A DNA stretch of 64,000 nucleotides from Modestobacter marinus (GTDB lineage Bacteria > Actinomycetota > Actinomycetes > Mycobacteriales > Geodermatophilaceae). Positions 52,981-63,966 of the stretch are shown here, in pieces (position 1 is the first letter of the stretch; each line of letters starts with the position of its first letter). The DNA lies in the NCBI RefSeq assembly GCF_019799945.1, contig NZ_JABGCH010000023.1, positions 1-64,000 of the forward strand, in the 5' to 3' direction. Made by a program: the position numbers and the translations under genes. The notes under the pieces are model-generated. The model searched no databases and had not been told where the DNA came from. It was given only the letters and a program-made list of their open reading frames with translations.

Positions 52981-53475
52981 GTGGACTTGCCCGACTTCAA
53001 CTCCGCCCCGGCGGAGGCGGTCACTCCGACGCTCCTGGCCTGCTGCGACGTCCCGTCCTGGGCCACCGCGGTCCGGGACAACCGGCCGTATGCCGACGTC
53101 GCCGCGCTGCTGGCCACCGCCGATGCGGCGGCCCGGCAGTTCACCCGGGCCGACGTGGACCGCGCGCTGGCCGCGCACCCCCGGATCGGGGAGCGGGCGG
53201 TCGGGAACGGTGCCGAGGCGGCCTGGTCGAGGGAGGAGCAGTCCGCGGTCGAGCAGGACGCCGCCGTCCAGCGGGCGCTGGCCGAGGGCAACCGCGCCTA
53301 CGAGGACCGCTTCGACCGGGTCTTCCTCATCTGCGCCACCGGTCGCTCCGGCGAGGAGGTCCTCGCCTCGCTCCGCAGCCGGCTCGGCAACGACGAGGCG
53401 ACCGAGGCCGGCGTCGTCGCCGAGGAGCTCCGCAAGATCGCCCTGCTCCGCCTGCGCCGGGTGGTCGGGTCATGA
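52981..53475 (+). CDS. uraD: OHCU decarboxylase
   Basis: This 164-residue enzyme makes S-allantoin from 2-oxo-4-hydroxy-4-carboxy-5-ureidoimidazoline. The diagnostic motif is AAHPRIGERA (catalytic His), with CCDVPSWATAVRDNRPYAD upstream and RFDRVFLICATGRSGEEVLA downstream. GTG 52981 follows GAGAGGGGG. The stop overlaps the uraH start (ATGA). It leads the urate operon. Confidence 0.94.
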   Translation: MDLPDFNSAPAEAVTPTLLACCDVPSWATAVRDNRPYADVAALLATADAAARQFTRADVDRALAAHPRIGERAVGNGAEAAWSREEQSAVEQDAAVQRALAEGNRAYEDRFDRVFLICATGRSGEEVLASLRSRLGNDEATEAGVVAEELRKIALLRLRRVVGS

Positions 53476-53807
53476 GCCTGATCAGCACCCACGTGCTGGA
53501 CACCATGCGGGGGGAGCCGGCCGCCGGCCTGCTCGTCCGGCTCGAGCAGGTCATCGGCGGCGAGCCCGCCGTCCTCGCCGCCGGCACCACCGACGACGAC
53601 GGGCGGGTCCGCTCGCTGGGACCCAACCGCGTCTGCCCCGGCACCTATCGGCTCGTCTTCAACACCGCCGGCTACTTCACCCGCACCGGCCAGCCCTGCT
53701 TCTTCCCCGAGGTCAGCCTCGCGTTCCTGGTGGCCGACCCCGAACAGCACCTCCACGTCGCGGTGCTGCTGAGCCCGTTCGCCTACTCCACCTACCGAGG
53801 GAGCTGA
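53472..53807 (+). CDS. uraH: 5-hydroxyisourate hydrolase
   Basis: This 111-residue transthyretin-like enzyme hydrolyses 5-hydroxyisourate. The N-terminal STHVLDTMRGEPAAGLLVRL and the C-terminal tetrapeptide YRGS, both active-site signatures of the family, are intact, with LLSPFAYSTYRGS at the end. It is translationally coupled to uraD by a 4-bp overlap and lies 7 nt before uricase. Confidence 0.95.
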   Translation: MSLISTHVLDTMRGEPAAGLLVRLEQVIGGEPAVLAAGTTDDDGRVRSLGPNRVCPGTYRLVFNTAGYFTRTGQPCFFPEVSLAFLVADPEQHLHVAVLLSPFAYSTYRGS

Positions 53808-53814
53808 ACCGTCC

Positions 53815-54720
53815 ATGTCCATCAGCCTGGGCCCCAACCAGTACGGCAAGGCGGAGAACCGCCTGGTCCGCGTCTACCGGGACACCCCGCGCCACGAGAT
53901 CCGGGACCTCAACGTCTCCTCGGCGTTGCGGGGCCGGTTCGGCGACGCGCACGTCACCGGCGACCAGAAGGACGTCCTGCCCACCGACACGCAGAAGAAC
54001 ACGGTCTTCGCCTTCGCCAAGGAGAAGGGCGTCCGCTCGATCGAGGAGTTCGGGCTGACCCTCGGTGACCACTTCCTCGCCGCGTCGCCGGCCGCCGACG
54101 GCGCCCGGATCGAGATCGAGGAGTACGCCTGGCAGCGCATCCCGGTCGACGGCGCCGGCCACGACCACTCCTTCGTCCGCTCCGGTGGGGGAGTGCGGAC
54201 CACCGTCGTCAACGTCGACGGCCGCGGCGCCGACCGGCGGGCGCACGTCGTCTCGGGTCTCACCGACCTGACCCTGCTCAAGTCCACCGGCTCGGAGTTC
54301 CACGGCTTCCTGAAGGACAAGTACACGACCCTGCAGGAGACGACCGACCGCATCCTCGCGACGTCCCTGGTCGCCCGCTGGCGGTACGACCACACCGACG
54401 TCGACTGGGACAAGTCGTTCGAGGCCATCAAGGCCCTGCTGCTGCAGCGGTTCGCCGAGATCCACAGCTACGCGCTGCAGCAGACCCTCTACGGCATGGG
54501 TCAGGCCGTCCTCGAGCAGCACCCCGAGGTCGCCGAGATCAAGTTCTCCGCGCCCAACAAGCACCACTTCCTGGTCGACCTCTCCCCGTTCGGGGTGGAG
54601 AACCCCGGCGAGGTCTTCCACGCCGCGGACCGGCCCTACGGGCTGATCGAGGCCACCGTCGTGCGTGACGACGCGTCCGACCCGGGCTCGGCCTGGCACG
54701 GCGTGCCGGGCTTCTGCTGA
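53815..54720 (+). CDS. urate oxidase (uricase)
   Basis: This 301-residue cofactor-less oxidase converts urate to 5-hydroxyisourate. The two T-fold domains are visible: NQYGKAENRLVRVYRDTPRH (catalytic Lys), DVLPTDTQKNTVFAFAKEKG (catalytic Thr), GLTDLTLLKSTGSEFHGFLK and APNKHHFLVDLSPFG (conserved His pair). Length is typical. With uraD and uraH it completes urate to S-allantoin. Confidence 0.96.
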   Translation: MSISLGPNQYGKAENRLVRVYRDTPRHEIRDLNVSSALRGRFGDAHVTGDQKDVLPTDTQKNTVFAFAKEKGVRSIEEFGLTLGDHFLAASPAADGARIEIEEYAWQRIPVDGAGHDHSFVRSGGGVRTTVVNVDGRGADRRAHVVSGLTDLTLLKSTGSEFHGFLKDKYTTLQETTDRILATSLVARWRYDHTDVDWDKSFEAIKALLLQRFAEIHSYALQQTLYGMGQAVLEQHPEVAEIKFSAPNKHHFLVDLSPFGVENPGEVFHAADRPYGLIEATVVRDDASDPGSAWHGVPGFC

Positions 54721-54722
54721 CG

Positions 54723-56198
54723 GTGGCCGAGATGTCGTTGCGCACGAGGGCGGCGAACCGGACGAGCCGCCGGACCACCGGTCGCCCCGAGGACGAGAAG
54801 CTGCCCGTCGGGCAGCTGCTGGTCTACGGGACCCAGCACATCCTGACCATGTACGGCGGGGTCATCGCGCCGCCGCTCATCGTCGGCGGCGCCGCCGGGC
54901 TCTCCGGCACGGACCTTGCGCTGCTGGTGACCGCCGGGCTGTTCATCAGCGGCCTGGCCACCGTCCTGCAGACGATCGGCATCGGCCCGCTCGGCGCCCG
55001 GCTGCCGATCGTGCAGGGCATCTCCTTCGCCAGCGTCTCCACGATGGTCGCGATCGCCAGCGAGGGCGGCCTGCGCCCGGTCTTCGGGTCGATCATCGTC
55101 GCCGGCCTGATCGGCCTGGTGCTGTCGTCGTTCTTCGCCAAGCTGGTCCGGTTCTTCCCGCCGGTGGTCACCGGCACGATCATCACGGTGATCGGGCTCT
55201 CCCTGATGCCGGTGGCCTTCACGTGGGCCCAGGGCGGGGCGGGCGCGGCCGACTTCGGCTCGATGGGCAACATCGGCTTCGCCGGGCTGACGCTGCTGAT
55301 CATCCTGGTGATCAGCCGGTTCTTCCAGGGCGCGATCTCCCGGCTGTCGATCCTGATCGGGATCGTGATCGGGACGGTGGTCGCCGCCGTGGTCGGCAAG
55401 GCGGACTTCTCCGGTGTCGGGGAGGGGTCGTTCGTCGCGCTGCCGCCGTTCATGCACTTCGGCAGCCCCACGTTCGAGATCGGCGCGATCATCTCGATGA
55501 CCGTCGTGATCGTCGTGATCATGACCGAGACGACGGCGGACATCCTGGCCATCGGCGAGATCGTGGAGACCCCGGTGGACTCCCGCCGGGTCGCCGACGG
55601 GCTCCGCGCGGACATGCTCTCGACCACCGTCGCGCCGTTCTTCGGCACCTTCCCGGCCAGTGCGTTCGCCCAGAACGTCGGCCTGGTGGCACTGACGAGG
55701 ATCAAGAGCCGCTACGTCGTCGCCACCGGCGGCCTCATCCTGGTCCTGCTGGGCCTGCTGCCGGTCGTCGGCCGGGTGGTCGCCGCCATCCCGCTGTCGG
55801 TCCTCGGCGGCGCCGGCATCGTCCTGTTCGGCACGGTGGCCGCCAGCGGCATCCGGACGCTGTCCCGGGTCGAGTACGGCGACGGCCTGAACCTGGTGAT
55901 CGTCGCGACGGCCATCGGCGTCGGCATCATCCCGATCGCCGCCCCGGCCTTCTGGGACGCCTTCCCGACCTGGTTCGCCACGATCATGCACTCCGGGATC
56001 AGCGCCGCGGCCATCGTGGCGGTCGTGCTGAACCTCGTGTTCAACCACTTCCGGGCGGGGACCCGGCCAGGCGCCTCGGTCGCCGCCGCCGCCCCCGACG
56101 AGCGCGGCGTCGCCCCCGGCACGCCGGACGCCCCCGGGACGCCGGACGCCCCCGGCACCTCGCAGTCACCCGTGACCCGGTCGCACAGCGAGCACTGA
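54723..56198 (+). CDS. NCS2 nucleobase:cation symporter (urate/xanthine type)
   Basis: This 491-residue membrane permease has a UraA-like core of about 14 TM segments: LVYGTQHILTMYGGVIAPPL, IVQGISFASVSTMVAIA, ETTADILAIGEIVETP (conserved TM8 acidic residue), FPASAFAQNVGLVALTRIKS (the NCS2 QNxG signature) and GGAGIVLFGTVAASGIRTL. The C-terminal cytoplasmic tail is Ala/Pro/Gly-rich with imperfect PDAPGT repeats. It starts 2 nt after the uricase stop, implying it imports purines for this operon. A 15-bp hairpin follows. Confidence 0.93.
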   Translation: MAEMSLRTRAANRTSRRTTGRPEDEKLPVGQLLVYGTQHILTMYGGVIAPPLIVGGAAGLSGTDLALLVTAGLFISGLATVLQTIGIGPLGARLPIVQGISFASVSTMVAIASEGGLRPVFGSIIVAGLIGLVLSSFFAKLVRFFPPVVTGTIITVIGLSLMPVAFTWAQGGAGAADFGSMGNIGFAGLTLLIILVISRFFQGAISRLSILIGIVIGTVVAAVVGKADFSGVGEGSFVALPPFMHFGSPTFEIGAIISMTVVIVVIMTETTADILAIGEIVETPVDSRRVADGLRADMLSTTVAPFFGTFPASAFAQNVGLVALTRIKSRYVVATGGLILVLLGLLPVVGRVVAAIPLSVLGGAGIVLFGTVAASGIRTLSRVEYGDGLNLVIVATAIGVGIIPIAAPAFWDAFPTWFATIMHSGISAAAIVAVVLNLVFNHFRAGTRPGASVAAAAPDERGVAPGTPDAPGTPDAPGTSQSPVTRSHSEH

Positions 56199-56209
56199 GG
56201 GCGGTGGCA

Positions 56210-56247
56210 CCCGCTGCCCGCCGGTCGTGACCCCGGCGGGCAGCGGG
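56210..56247 (+). terminator. hairpin terminator after NCS2 permease
   Basis: CCCGCTGCCCGCCGG (56210-56224) is a perfect 15-bp inverted match to 56233-56247 with an 8-nt loop. There is no T-run, as is common in GC-rich actinobacteria. It separates the urate genes from the glyoxylate-processing genes. Confidence 0.8.
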
Positions 56248-56333
56248 AGCCCCGCACCGCCCCGGCCCGGCCGCCGCCCCGCGTCGGCGGCACCGCACCC
56301 CATCCCCGCGCACCTCCTGAGAAGGGCAGCGAC

Positions 56334-57218
56334 ATGACCACCATCGCGTTCATCGGGCTCGGCATCATGGGCAGCCCGATGTCGGTCCACCTGGCCAAGG
56401 CCGGCTACGACGTCGTCGGCTACAACATCACCCCGAACCGCACCGGGCCGCTGGAGCAGGCCGGGGGCCGGGCCGCCGCCTCCACCGCGGAGGCGGTCGC
56501 CGGCGCCGACGTCGTCGCCGTCATGGTGCCCGACTCCCCGGACGTGCAGGCGGTGCTCACCAGGGACGACGGCGTCTTCAGCGCCGCCAAGCCCGGCACC
56601 CTGATCATCGACTTCTCCAGCATCCGCCCCGACGTCACCGCCGAGCTCAACCGGGAGGCCACCGAGCGCGGCTTCCGGCTGGTCGACGCCCCGGTCTCCG
56701 GCGGTGAGGCGGGCGCGGTCAACGCGGCCCTGTCGATCATGGTCGGGGGCACGCCCGAGGACTTCGCCGCCGCCAAGCCGGTCCTCGACGTGGTCGGGAA
56801 GACCGTCGTGCACGTCGGCCCGGCCGGGTCCGGGCAGACGGTCAAGGCGGCCAACCAACTCATCGTGGCCGCGAACATCCAGGTCCTGGCCGAGGCCGTG
56901 GTCTTCCTGGAGGCCTACGGGGTGGACACCACCGCGGCGCTGGAGGTGCTCGGCGGCGGGCTGGCCGGCTCCAGGGTGCTGGACCAGAAGAAGCAGAACA
57001 TGCTCACCCGCTCGTTCGACCCCGGCTTCCGGATCGACCTGCACCACAAGGACCTCGGCATCGTGACCTCCGCCGCCCGCGAGGCCGGCGTGGTCGTGCC
57101 GGTGGGTGCCGTCGTCGCCCAGCTCATGGCCTCGGCCCGCGCCAACGGGGACGGCGGCCTGGACCACTCCGCGCTGCTCCGCGGGGTGGAACGACTCTCC
57201 GGCCAGACGCCGCGCTGA
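56334..57218 (+). CDS. 2-hydroxy-3-oxopropionate (tartronate semialdehyde) reductase
   Basis: This 294-residue beta-hydroxyacid dehydrogenase reduces tartronate semialdehyde to glycerate. The N-terminal Rossmann motif is [20 protein letters not shown], the substrate-binding block [20 protein letters not shown], the catalytic Lys in [17 protein letters not shown], and the C-terminal helical domain includes [15 protein letters not shown]. Directly upstream of glyoxylate carboligase, whose product it uses; this context separates it from hydroxyisobutyrate dehydrogenases. GAGAAGGGCAGC precedes the ATG. Confidence 0.92.
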   Translation: MTTIAFIGLGIMGSPMSVHLAKAGYDVVGYNITPNRTGPLEQAGGRAAASTAEAVAGADVVAVMVPDSPDVQAVLTRDDGVFSAAKPGTLIIDFSSIRPDVTAELNREATERGFRLVDAPVSGGEAGAVNAALSIMVGGTPEDFAAAKPVLDVVGKTVVHVGPAGSGQTVKAANQLIVAANIQVLAEAVVFLEAYGVDTTAALEVLGGGLAGSRVLDQKKQNMLTRSFDPGFRIDLHHKDLGIVTSAAREAGVVVPVGAVVAQLMASARANGDGGLDHSALLRGVERLSGQTPR

Positions 57219-57249
57219 CCCCGACCGACCCATCCGAGAGGAGCACGCC

Positions 57250-59025
<1,776 letters not shown>

Positions 59026-59041
59026 CCGGGCAGCCGCCGCC

Positions 59042-59841
59042 GTGACGACCGAGCTCATCGCCCCGGACGAGTTCCAGGGATCCCTCACCGCTGCCCAGGT
59101 GGGGGAGGCGGTCGCCACAGGGATCCGGCGGGCGCGCGCCGACGTGCAGGTCGCCGTCCTCCCCGTCGCCGACGGCGGGGACGGCACCCTCGCCGCCGGC
59201 TGCACCGCGGTGCCGGTGACCGCGACCGGCCCGACGGGCCGGCCGGTGGCGACCGCCTGCGCCCGGCGGGGCGACCTGGCGGTCGTGGAGATGGCCGACG
59301 TCTCCGGCCTGGCGCGGCTGCCCGACGGGCGGCCGGAACCGACGACGGCGACCAGCCGCGGCACCGGTGAGGTGATCGGTGCCGCGCTGGACGCCGGCTG
59401 CCGGCGGATCGTGCTGGGCATCGGCGGCAGCGCGAGCACCGACGGGGGCGCCGGCCTGGTGCAGGCGCTGGGGGCGCGGCTGCGGGACCGCACCGGCGCG
59501 GGGCTCGGCCCCGGCGGCGCCGCGCTGGCGGAGCTGGCCGCGGTGGACTTCGACCCGCTGCGCCGGCGACTGGCCGGCGTCGGGGTCACCGTCGCCTGCG
59601 ACGTAGACAACCCGCTCGAGGCGCCGGCCGGCGTCGCGGCCGCCGGGCGGGCAGCCGGCGTCCCCGTCGTCGCCGTCTCCGGCCAGAGCGGGCTGACCGC
59701 CGCGCAGCTCCGGTCCGCCGTGATCAGCGCGGCCTACCCCCTCACCGATCTGGAACCCGATCTGCAACGGTGCATCACCGGACCGGCCCGCTGCTGGAAC
59801 GGCTCGGCGAACAGCTGGCCCTCGAGCACCTGCCCTCCTGA
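59042..59841 (+). pseudogene. glycerate kinase with internal deletion and 3' frameshift
   Basis: The N-terminal two thirds match bacterial glycerate kinases: APDEFQGSLTAAQVGEAVAT, LPVADGGDGTLAAG and IVLGIGGSASTDGGAGLVQA. After ACDVDNPLE the sequence jumps to APAGVAAAGRAAGVPVVAVS, losing roughly 110 residues that normally carry the GAAGGxGxGA and VVTGEGxxDxQT segments. The C-terminus LTDLEPDLQRC is followed by a one-base shift, after which LLERLGEQLALEHLPS ends at 59841. At about 266 codons it is far short of the ~370 usual. Likely inactive, so glycerate phosphorylation would need another gene. It lies 16 nt after gcl. Confidence 0.75.
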
Positions 59842-59870
59842 CCGCCCCGCATCGATAGAAGAGGACGACC

Positions 59871-61217
59871 GTGCCCGCCTCCACCGAGTTGGACCTGCTG
59901 ATCCGCGCCCGCCGGATGATCGGTGCGTCGGGGGAACGGAGCGGCTCGGTCGGGGTGCGCGACGGCTCGATCGTCGCCGTCGAGCCGCTGGACGCCGACC
60001 TGGCCGCTGCCCGGGTGGTCGAGCTGGGCGAGGACGAGGTGCTGCTGCCCGGCCTGGTCGACACGCACGTGCACGTCAACGACCCCGGCCGCACCGAGTG
60101 GGAGGGGTTCGCCAGCGCCACCCGGGCCGCGGCGGCCGGCGGGGTGACCACGCTGGTCGACATGCCGCTGAACAGCATCCCGCCGACCGTCGACGTCGCG
60201 GCGCTGGAGGTCAAGCGGAAGACCGCCCAGGGGCAGTGCGCTGTCGACGTCGGGTTCTGGGGCGGCGCGGTGCCCGGCAACGTCGCCGACCTGCGCCCGC
60301 TGCACGACGCCGGGGTGTTCGGGTTCAAGAGCTTCCTGCTGGACTCCGGCGTGCCGGAGTTCCCGCCGCTGGACGACGACCAGCTGGCGGCCGCCATGCG
60401 GGAGATCGCTGCCTTCGACGGGCTGCTGATCGTGCACGCCGAGGACGCGCACACCATCGAGACGTCGCCGACGCCGCACGGCACCAGCTACCGGGACTTC
60501 CTGTCCTCCCGCCCCCGCGAGGCCGAGGACCGCGCCGTCGCGCGGCTGGTCGAGCTGGCCCGCGGCACCGGGTGCCGGGTGCACGTGCTGCACGTGTCCA
60601 GCGCCGCCGTGCTGCCGATGATCGCCTCGGCCCGCCGGGACGGACTGGCGGTCACGGCGGAGACCTGCCCGCACTACCTGAGCTTCCGCGCCGAGGACAT
60701 CCCCGACGGCGCCACCCAGTACAAGTGCTGCCCGCCGATCCGCGAGGCGGCCAACCAGGACCTGCTGTGGCAGGGGCTGGCCGAGGGCACGATCGACACC
60801 GTCGTCTCCGACCACTCGCCGTCCACCGCCGACCTGAAGTGCCTGGACACCGGGGACTTCGGCGCCGCCTGGGGCGGCATCTCCTCGCTGCAGCTCGGTC
60901 TGCCGGCGGTCTGGACCGAGGCCCGGCAGCGCGGGCACGACCTGTCCGACGTGGTGCGCTGGATGTCCACGGCCCCGGCGCAGCTGGTCGGCCTCCCGCG
61001 CAAGGGCCGGATCGCGACCGGCGCCGACGCCGACCTCTGCGTGTTCGCCCCCGACGACACGTTCGTGGTGGACGTCGCCGCGCTGCACCACAAGAACCCG
61101 GTGACCCCGTATGCGGACCGCAGGCTGCAGGGCGTCGTCCGCAGCACCTGGCTGCGCGGTTCCCGCGTCGAGGACGGCGACCCCCGGGGCCGCTTCCTGG
61201 TCCGCGGCGCAGCCTGA
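59871..61217 (+). CDS. allB: allantoinase
   Basis: This 448-residue metal-dependent amidohydrolase opens allantoin to allantoate. Metal motif [20 protein letters not shown], carboxylated-Lys strand [30 protein letters not shown] and [13 protein letters not shown] with the fourth-ligand Asp are all present; [20 protein letters not shown] and [15 protein letters not shown] are allantoinase-specific. GTG 59871. It follows the damaged glycerate kinase and precedes the ureidoglycine aminohydrolase. Confidence 0.95.
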   Translation: MPASTELDLLIRARRMIGASGERSGSVGVRDGSIVAVEPLDADLAAARVVELGEDEVLLPGLVDTHVHVNDPGRTEWEGFASATRAAAAGGVTTLVDMPLNSIPPTVDVAALEVKRKTAQGQCAVDVGFWGGAVPGNVADLRPLHDAGVFGFKSFLLDSGVPEFPPLDDDQLAAAMREIAAFDGLLIVHAEDAHTIETSPTPHGTSYRDFLSSRPREAEDRAVARLVELARGTGCRVHVLHVSSAAVLPMIASARRDGLAVTAETCPHYLSFRAEDIPDGATQYKCCPPIREAANQDLLWQGLAEGTIDTVVSDHSPSTADLKCLDTGDFGAAWGGISSLQLGLPAVWTEARQRGHDLSDVVRWMSTAPAQLVGLPRKGRIATGADADLCVFAPDDTFVVDVAALHHKNPVTPYADRRLQGVVRSTWLRGSRVEDGDPRGRFLVRGAA

Positions 61218-61251
61218 CCCGCATCCCACCACCATCGAGAGGAACCCCAGC

Positions 61252-62088
61252 GTGACGACGACGAGCCCCTACTACGCGCCCCGAGGCGGGCTGCCGGGGC
61301 AGACCGAGCTGACCACCAACCGGGCCATGTTCACCGAGGCCTACGCGGTGCTGCCCAAGGGGACGATGACCGACATCGTCACCAGCAACCTGCCGTTCTG
61401 GGAGCGCACCCGGCTGTGGGTGATCGCCCGGCCGCTGTCCGGCTTCGCGGAGACGTTCTCCCAGTACATCGTCGAGGTGTCCGAGGGTGGCGGCAGCGAC
61501 CGGCCGGAGGTGGACCCCGGCGCCGAGGCCGTGCTCTTCGTGGTGGAGGGCGCCCTGCGACTGACGATCGGCGAGACGCAGCACCAGCTCCAGCCCGGCG
61601 GCTACGCGTTCCTCCCGCCCGGCGCCGCGTGGACGCTGCGCAACGAGCAGGCCGAGCCCGCCCGCTTCCACTGGATCCGCAAGGCCTACCAGCGCGTCGA
61701 GGGCGTCGACGTCCCCGAGGCGTTCGTGACCAACGAACGCGACATCGAGCCGATCCCGATGCCCGACACCGCGGGCACGTGGACGACGACCCGGTTCGTG
61801 GACCAGACCGACGTCCGGCACGACATGCACGTCAACATCGTCACCTTCGAGCCCGGGGGAGTGATCCCCTTCCCCGAGACGCACGTGATGGAGCACGGGC
61901 TGTACGTGCTGGAGGGCAAGGCCGTCTACCTGCTCAACCAGGACTGGGTCGAGGTCGAGGCCGGGGACTTCATGTGGCTGCGCGCCTTCTGCCCGCAGGC
62001 CTGCTACGCCGGCGGCCCCGGGCGGTTCCGCTACCTGCTGTACAAGGACGTCAACCGGCACGTGCAGCTGAGCCGGCAGTTCGTCTGA
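61252..62088 (+). CDS. (S)-ureidoglycine aminohydrolase
   Basis: This 278-residue bicupin matches the YlbA/UGHY family, which deaminates ureidoglycine to ureidoglycolate with Mn2+. Family blocks: YYAPRGGLPGQTELTTNRAM near the N-terminus, first cupin LFVVEGALRLTIG ... QLQPGGYAFLPPGAAWTLRN, second cupin IPFPETHVMEHGLYVLEGKA (metal ligands E, H, H) and WVEVEAGDFMWLRAFCPQAC. GTG 61252 follows GAGAGGAA. The allantoate amidohydrolase and ureidoglycolate lyase of the pathway are not in the window. Confidence 0.93.
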   Translation: MTTTSPYYAPRGGLPGQTELTTNRAMFTEAYAVLPKGTMTDIVTSNLPFWERTRLWVIARPLSGFAETFSQYIVEVSEGGGSDRPEVDPGAEAVLFVVEGALRLTIGETQHQLQPGGYAFLPPGAAWTLRNEQAEPARFHWIRKAYQRVEGVDVPEAFVTNERDIEPIPMPDTAGTWTTTRFVDQTDVRHDMHVNIVTFEPGGVIPFPETHVMEHGLYVLEGKAVYLLNQDWVEVEAGDFMWLRAFCPQACYAGGPGRFRYLLYKDVNRHVQLSRQFV

Positions 62089-62122
62089 GTCCGCCCGTCG
62101 CCGGTGGAGCCGGCGCGCCCGG

Positions 62123-62587
62123 TCAGCGCGGCGCGTCCGCCTCCTGGCACCCCCGCCGGGGGCGCCGGGGGGCGGTTCGCCGCGGGCGGCGCCGCGGTCG
62201 CGTCGCCTCCCGCGGGGACCGCGTCGGCAGGCGCTGAGCGAGGGTCACCAGCTCGCTGAGACCGGTCAGCTGCAGCGGACGGAGCACCCTGCGGCGACCG
62301 CAGTGGAGCACCAGCCGGGCGGCTCTGCTCCGGCAACGGCGGTGCGCCGAGGCCAGCGAGGCGATCCCGGCCGCACCCAGGAAGGTCACCTGCTCCAGGT
62401 CGACGACCAGCTCGGTGAGCCCGCGCCGGTCGGTCTGGGACTGCAGGCACGCCTCCAGCAGTGGCGCGGTGAAGGCGTCGACCTCACCGACGACCTCGAC
62501 GACCACCTGGTCGCGGGAACTCCCGGGCAGGACGGTCACCGACAGCAGCTGCTCCCGCTGCGGGACGGGGGGAAGGGCACGCGCCAT
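62123..62587 (-). CDS. STAS-domain protein (anti-sigma factor antagonist type)
   Basis: This 154-residue protein has a STAS domain at about 15-115: VVVEVVGEVDAFTAPLLEAC, TELVVDLEQVTFLGAAGIAS (where the phosphorylatable Ser of SpoIIAA is replaced: LGAAG instead of DSSG) and LVLHCGRRRVLRPLQLTG. The C-terminal ~40 residues are arginine-rich and disordered. Without the Ser, control by an anti-sigma kinase may differ. ATG 62587 has GAGGAG. It is convergent with the aminohydrolase gene. Confidence 0.85.
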   Translation of the reverse strand: MARALPPVPQREQLLSVTVLPGSSRDQVVVEVVGEVDAFTAPLLEACLQSQTDRRGLTELVVDLEQVTFLGAAGIASLASAHRRCRSRAARLVLHCGRRRVLRPLQLTGLSELVTLAQRLPTRSPREATRPRRRPRRTAPRRPRRGCQEADAPR

Positions 62588-62689
62588 GGGACTCCTCGGG
62601 ACCTCGGACGGCCGAAGGCCGTGCCCCGACCGTCGCCCGCCCGGCACCTGCCGGGACAGCGCAGCCGCCGGTCAACTGGCGGCGGCCGA

Positions 62690-62710
62690 CCTTGCCGACG
62701 ACCGGCAAGG
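62690..62710 (-). terminator. hairpin terminator after FAD oxidoreductase
   Basis: CCTTGCCG-ACGAC-CGGCAAGG is a perfect 8-bp stem immediately downstream of the minus-strand oxidoreductase stop at 62713; a second inverted repeat (GCCGCC...GGCGGC) lies just beyond it. Confidence 0.65.
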
Positions 62711-62712
62711 CG

Positions 62713-63966
62713 TCACCCCGGGGTCGTGCCGACCAGGTCGTCCAGGGGAACGTCGGCGTCGGTCAGCCGGGCGGGGTCCACGGACCGGCCGCTGCGGATC
62801 AGCCGCTGCAGCGGCTCGGTCACGTCCCACACGTTGACGTTCATCGCCGCGACGACCCGGCCCCCGGACAGCCAGAACGCGATGAAGGCCCGCTCCGCCA
62901 GGTCCCCGCGCACCACCACCTGGTCGTAGTCGCCGGGGGCGGCGTGGCCGCTGTACTCCATGCCCAGGTCGTACTGGTCGGTGAAGAAGTACGGCAGCCG
63001 GTCGTAGGCGTCCGTCCGGCCGAGCAGCGTCCGGGCCGCCGTCCGCGGCTGGTTCAGCGCGTTGGCCCAGTGCTCGACGCGGATCCGGCGGCCGAGCAGG
63101 GGATGGGTCGCGTTGGCGACGTCCCCCACGGCGAGGACGTCGTCGCGGGACGTCCGCAGGGCCGCGTCGACGGCGACGCCGTTGTCGACGGCCAGCCCGG
63201 CGCCGCGGGCCAGCTCGACGTTCGGGATGACGCCCACGCCCACCACGATCAGGTCGCCGGCGACCTCGCTGCCGTCGGAGAGGACCAGGATCCCGGCGGT
63301 GCCGCCGGCCGGTCCGGTCGGCCGGACGGCGGCGACGCCGACGCCGACGCGCAGGTCGACGCCGTGCTCCCGGTGCAGGTCGGCGAAGACGCCGGCGACC
63401 TCGGGACCCAGAACGCCCAACGGCACGGCCGCCTGCTCCAGGACGACGACGTCGGCGCCCGCCGTGCGGGCGGCGGCCGCGACCTCCAGGCCGATCCACC
63501 CCGCGCCGACGATGACCACCCGCACCCCGGGGCGCAGCGCGGCGCGCAGCCGGTCGCTGTCGTCGAGGGTGCGCAGGTACTGCAGGTCCACCTGGTCGGC
63601 GCCGGGGACGTCCAGCCGGCGCGGGGACGCCCCGGTGGCCAGGACGAGCTGCCCGAACGGCAGCCGCTCGCCGGTGTCCAGGACCAGTTCCCGCGTGGCC
63701 AGGTCGAGCGACTCGGCCCGCACGCCCAGCCGCAGGTCGACGTCGTGCTCGGCGTACCAGGTCTCCGGCTGGACGAAGACCGACTCGCGGGCCGCCGAGC
63801 CGAGGAGGTAGCCCTTGGACAGCGGCGGCCGCTCGTAGGGCAGGTGGCGTTCCGCGCCGACGAGGACGATCCGCTCGGCGAAGCCCTCCTCCCGCAGCGC
63901 CACGGCGGTCGTGGCACCCGCCAGGCTTGCTCCGACGACGGCGACCGTGTGCGACGACGTGGGCAT
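62713..63966 (-). CDS. FAD-dependent NAD(P)H:ferredoxin/rubredoxin-type reductase
   Basis: This 417-residue flavoprotein has an N-terminal FAD Rossmann motif (VAVVGASLAGATTAVALREE), ATGASPRRLDVPG, a second Rossmann motif for NAD(P)H (VRVVIVGAGWIGLEVAAAAR), DDVLAVGDVANATHPLLGRR (FAD-binding GD motif) and a C-terminal Reductase_C domain (YSGHAAPGDYDQVVVRGDLA). It resembles ferredoxin reductases of P450 and dioxygenase systems such as rhodocoxin reductase. ATG 63966 follows AAGGAG. Its electron acceptor gene is not in the window but may lie just upstream of the window's right end. Confidence 0.92.
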   Translation of the reverse strand: MPTSSHTVAVVGASLAGATTAVALREEGFAERIVLVGAERHLPYERPPLSKGYLLGSAARESVFVQPETWYAEHDVDLRLGVRAESLDLATRELVLDTGERLPFGQLVLATGASPRRLDVPGADQVDLQYLRTLDDSDRLRAALRPGVRVVIVGAGWIGLEVAAAARTAGADVVVLEQAAVPLGVLGPEVAGVFADLHREHGVDLRVGVGVAAVRPTGPAGGTAGILVLSDGSEVAGDLIVVGVGVIPNVELARGAGLAVDNGVAVDAALRTSRDDVLAVGDVANATHPLLGRRIRVEHWANALNQPRTAARTLLGRTDAYDRLPYFFTDQYDLGMEYSGHAAPGDYDQVVVRGDLAERAFIAFWLSGGRVVAAMNVNVWDVTEPLQRLIRSGRSVDPARLTDADVPLDDLVGTTPG

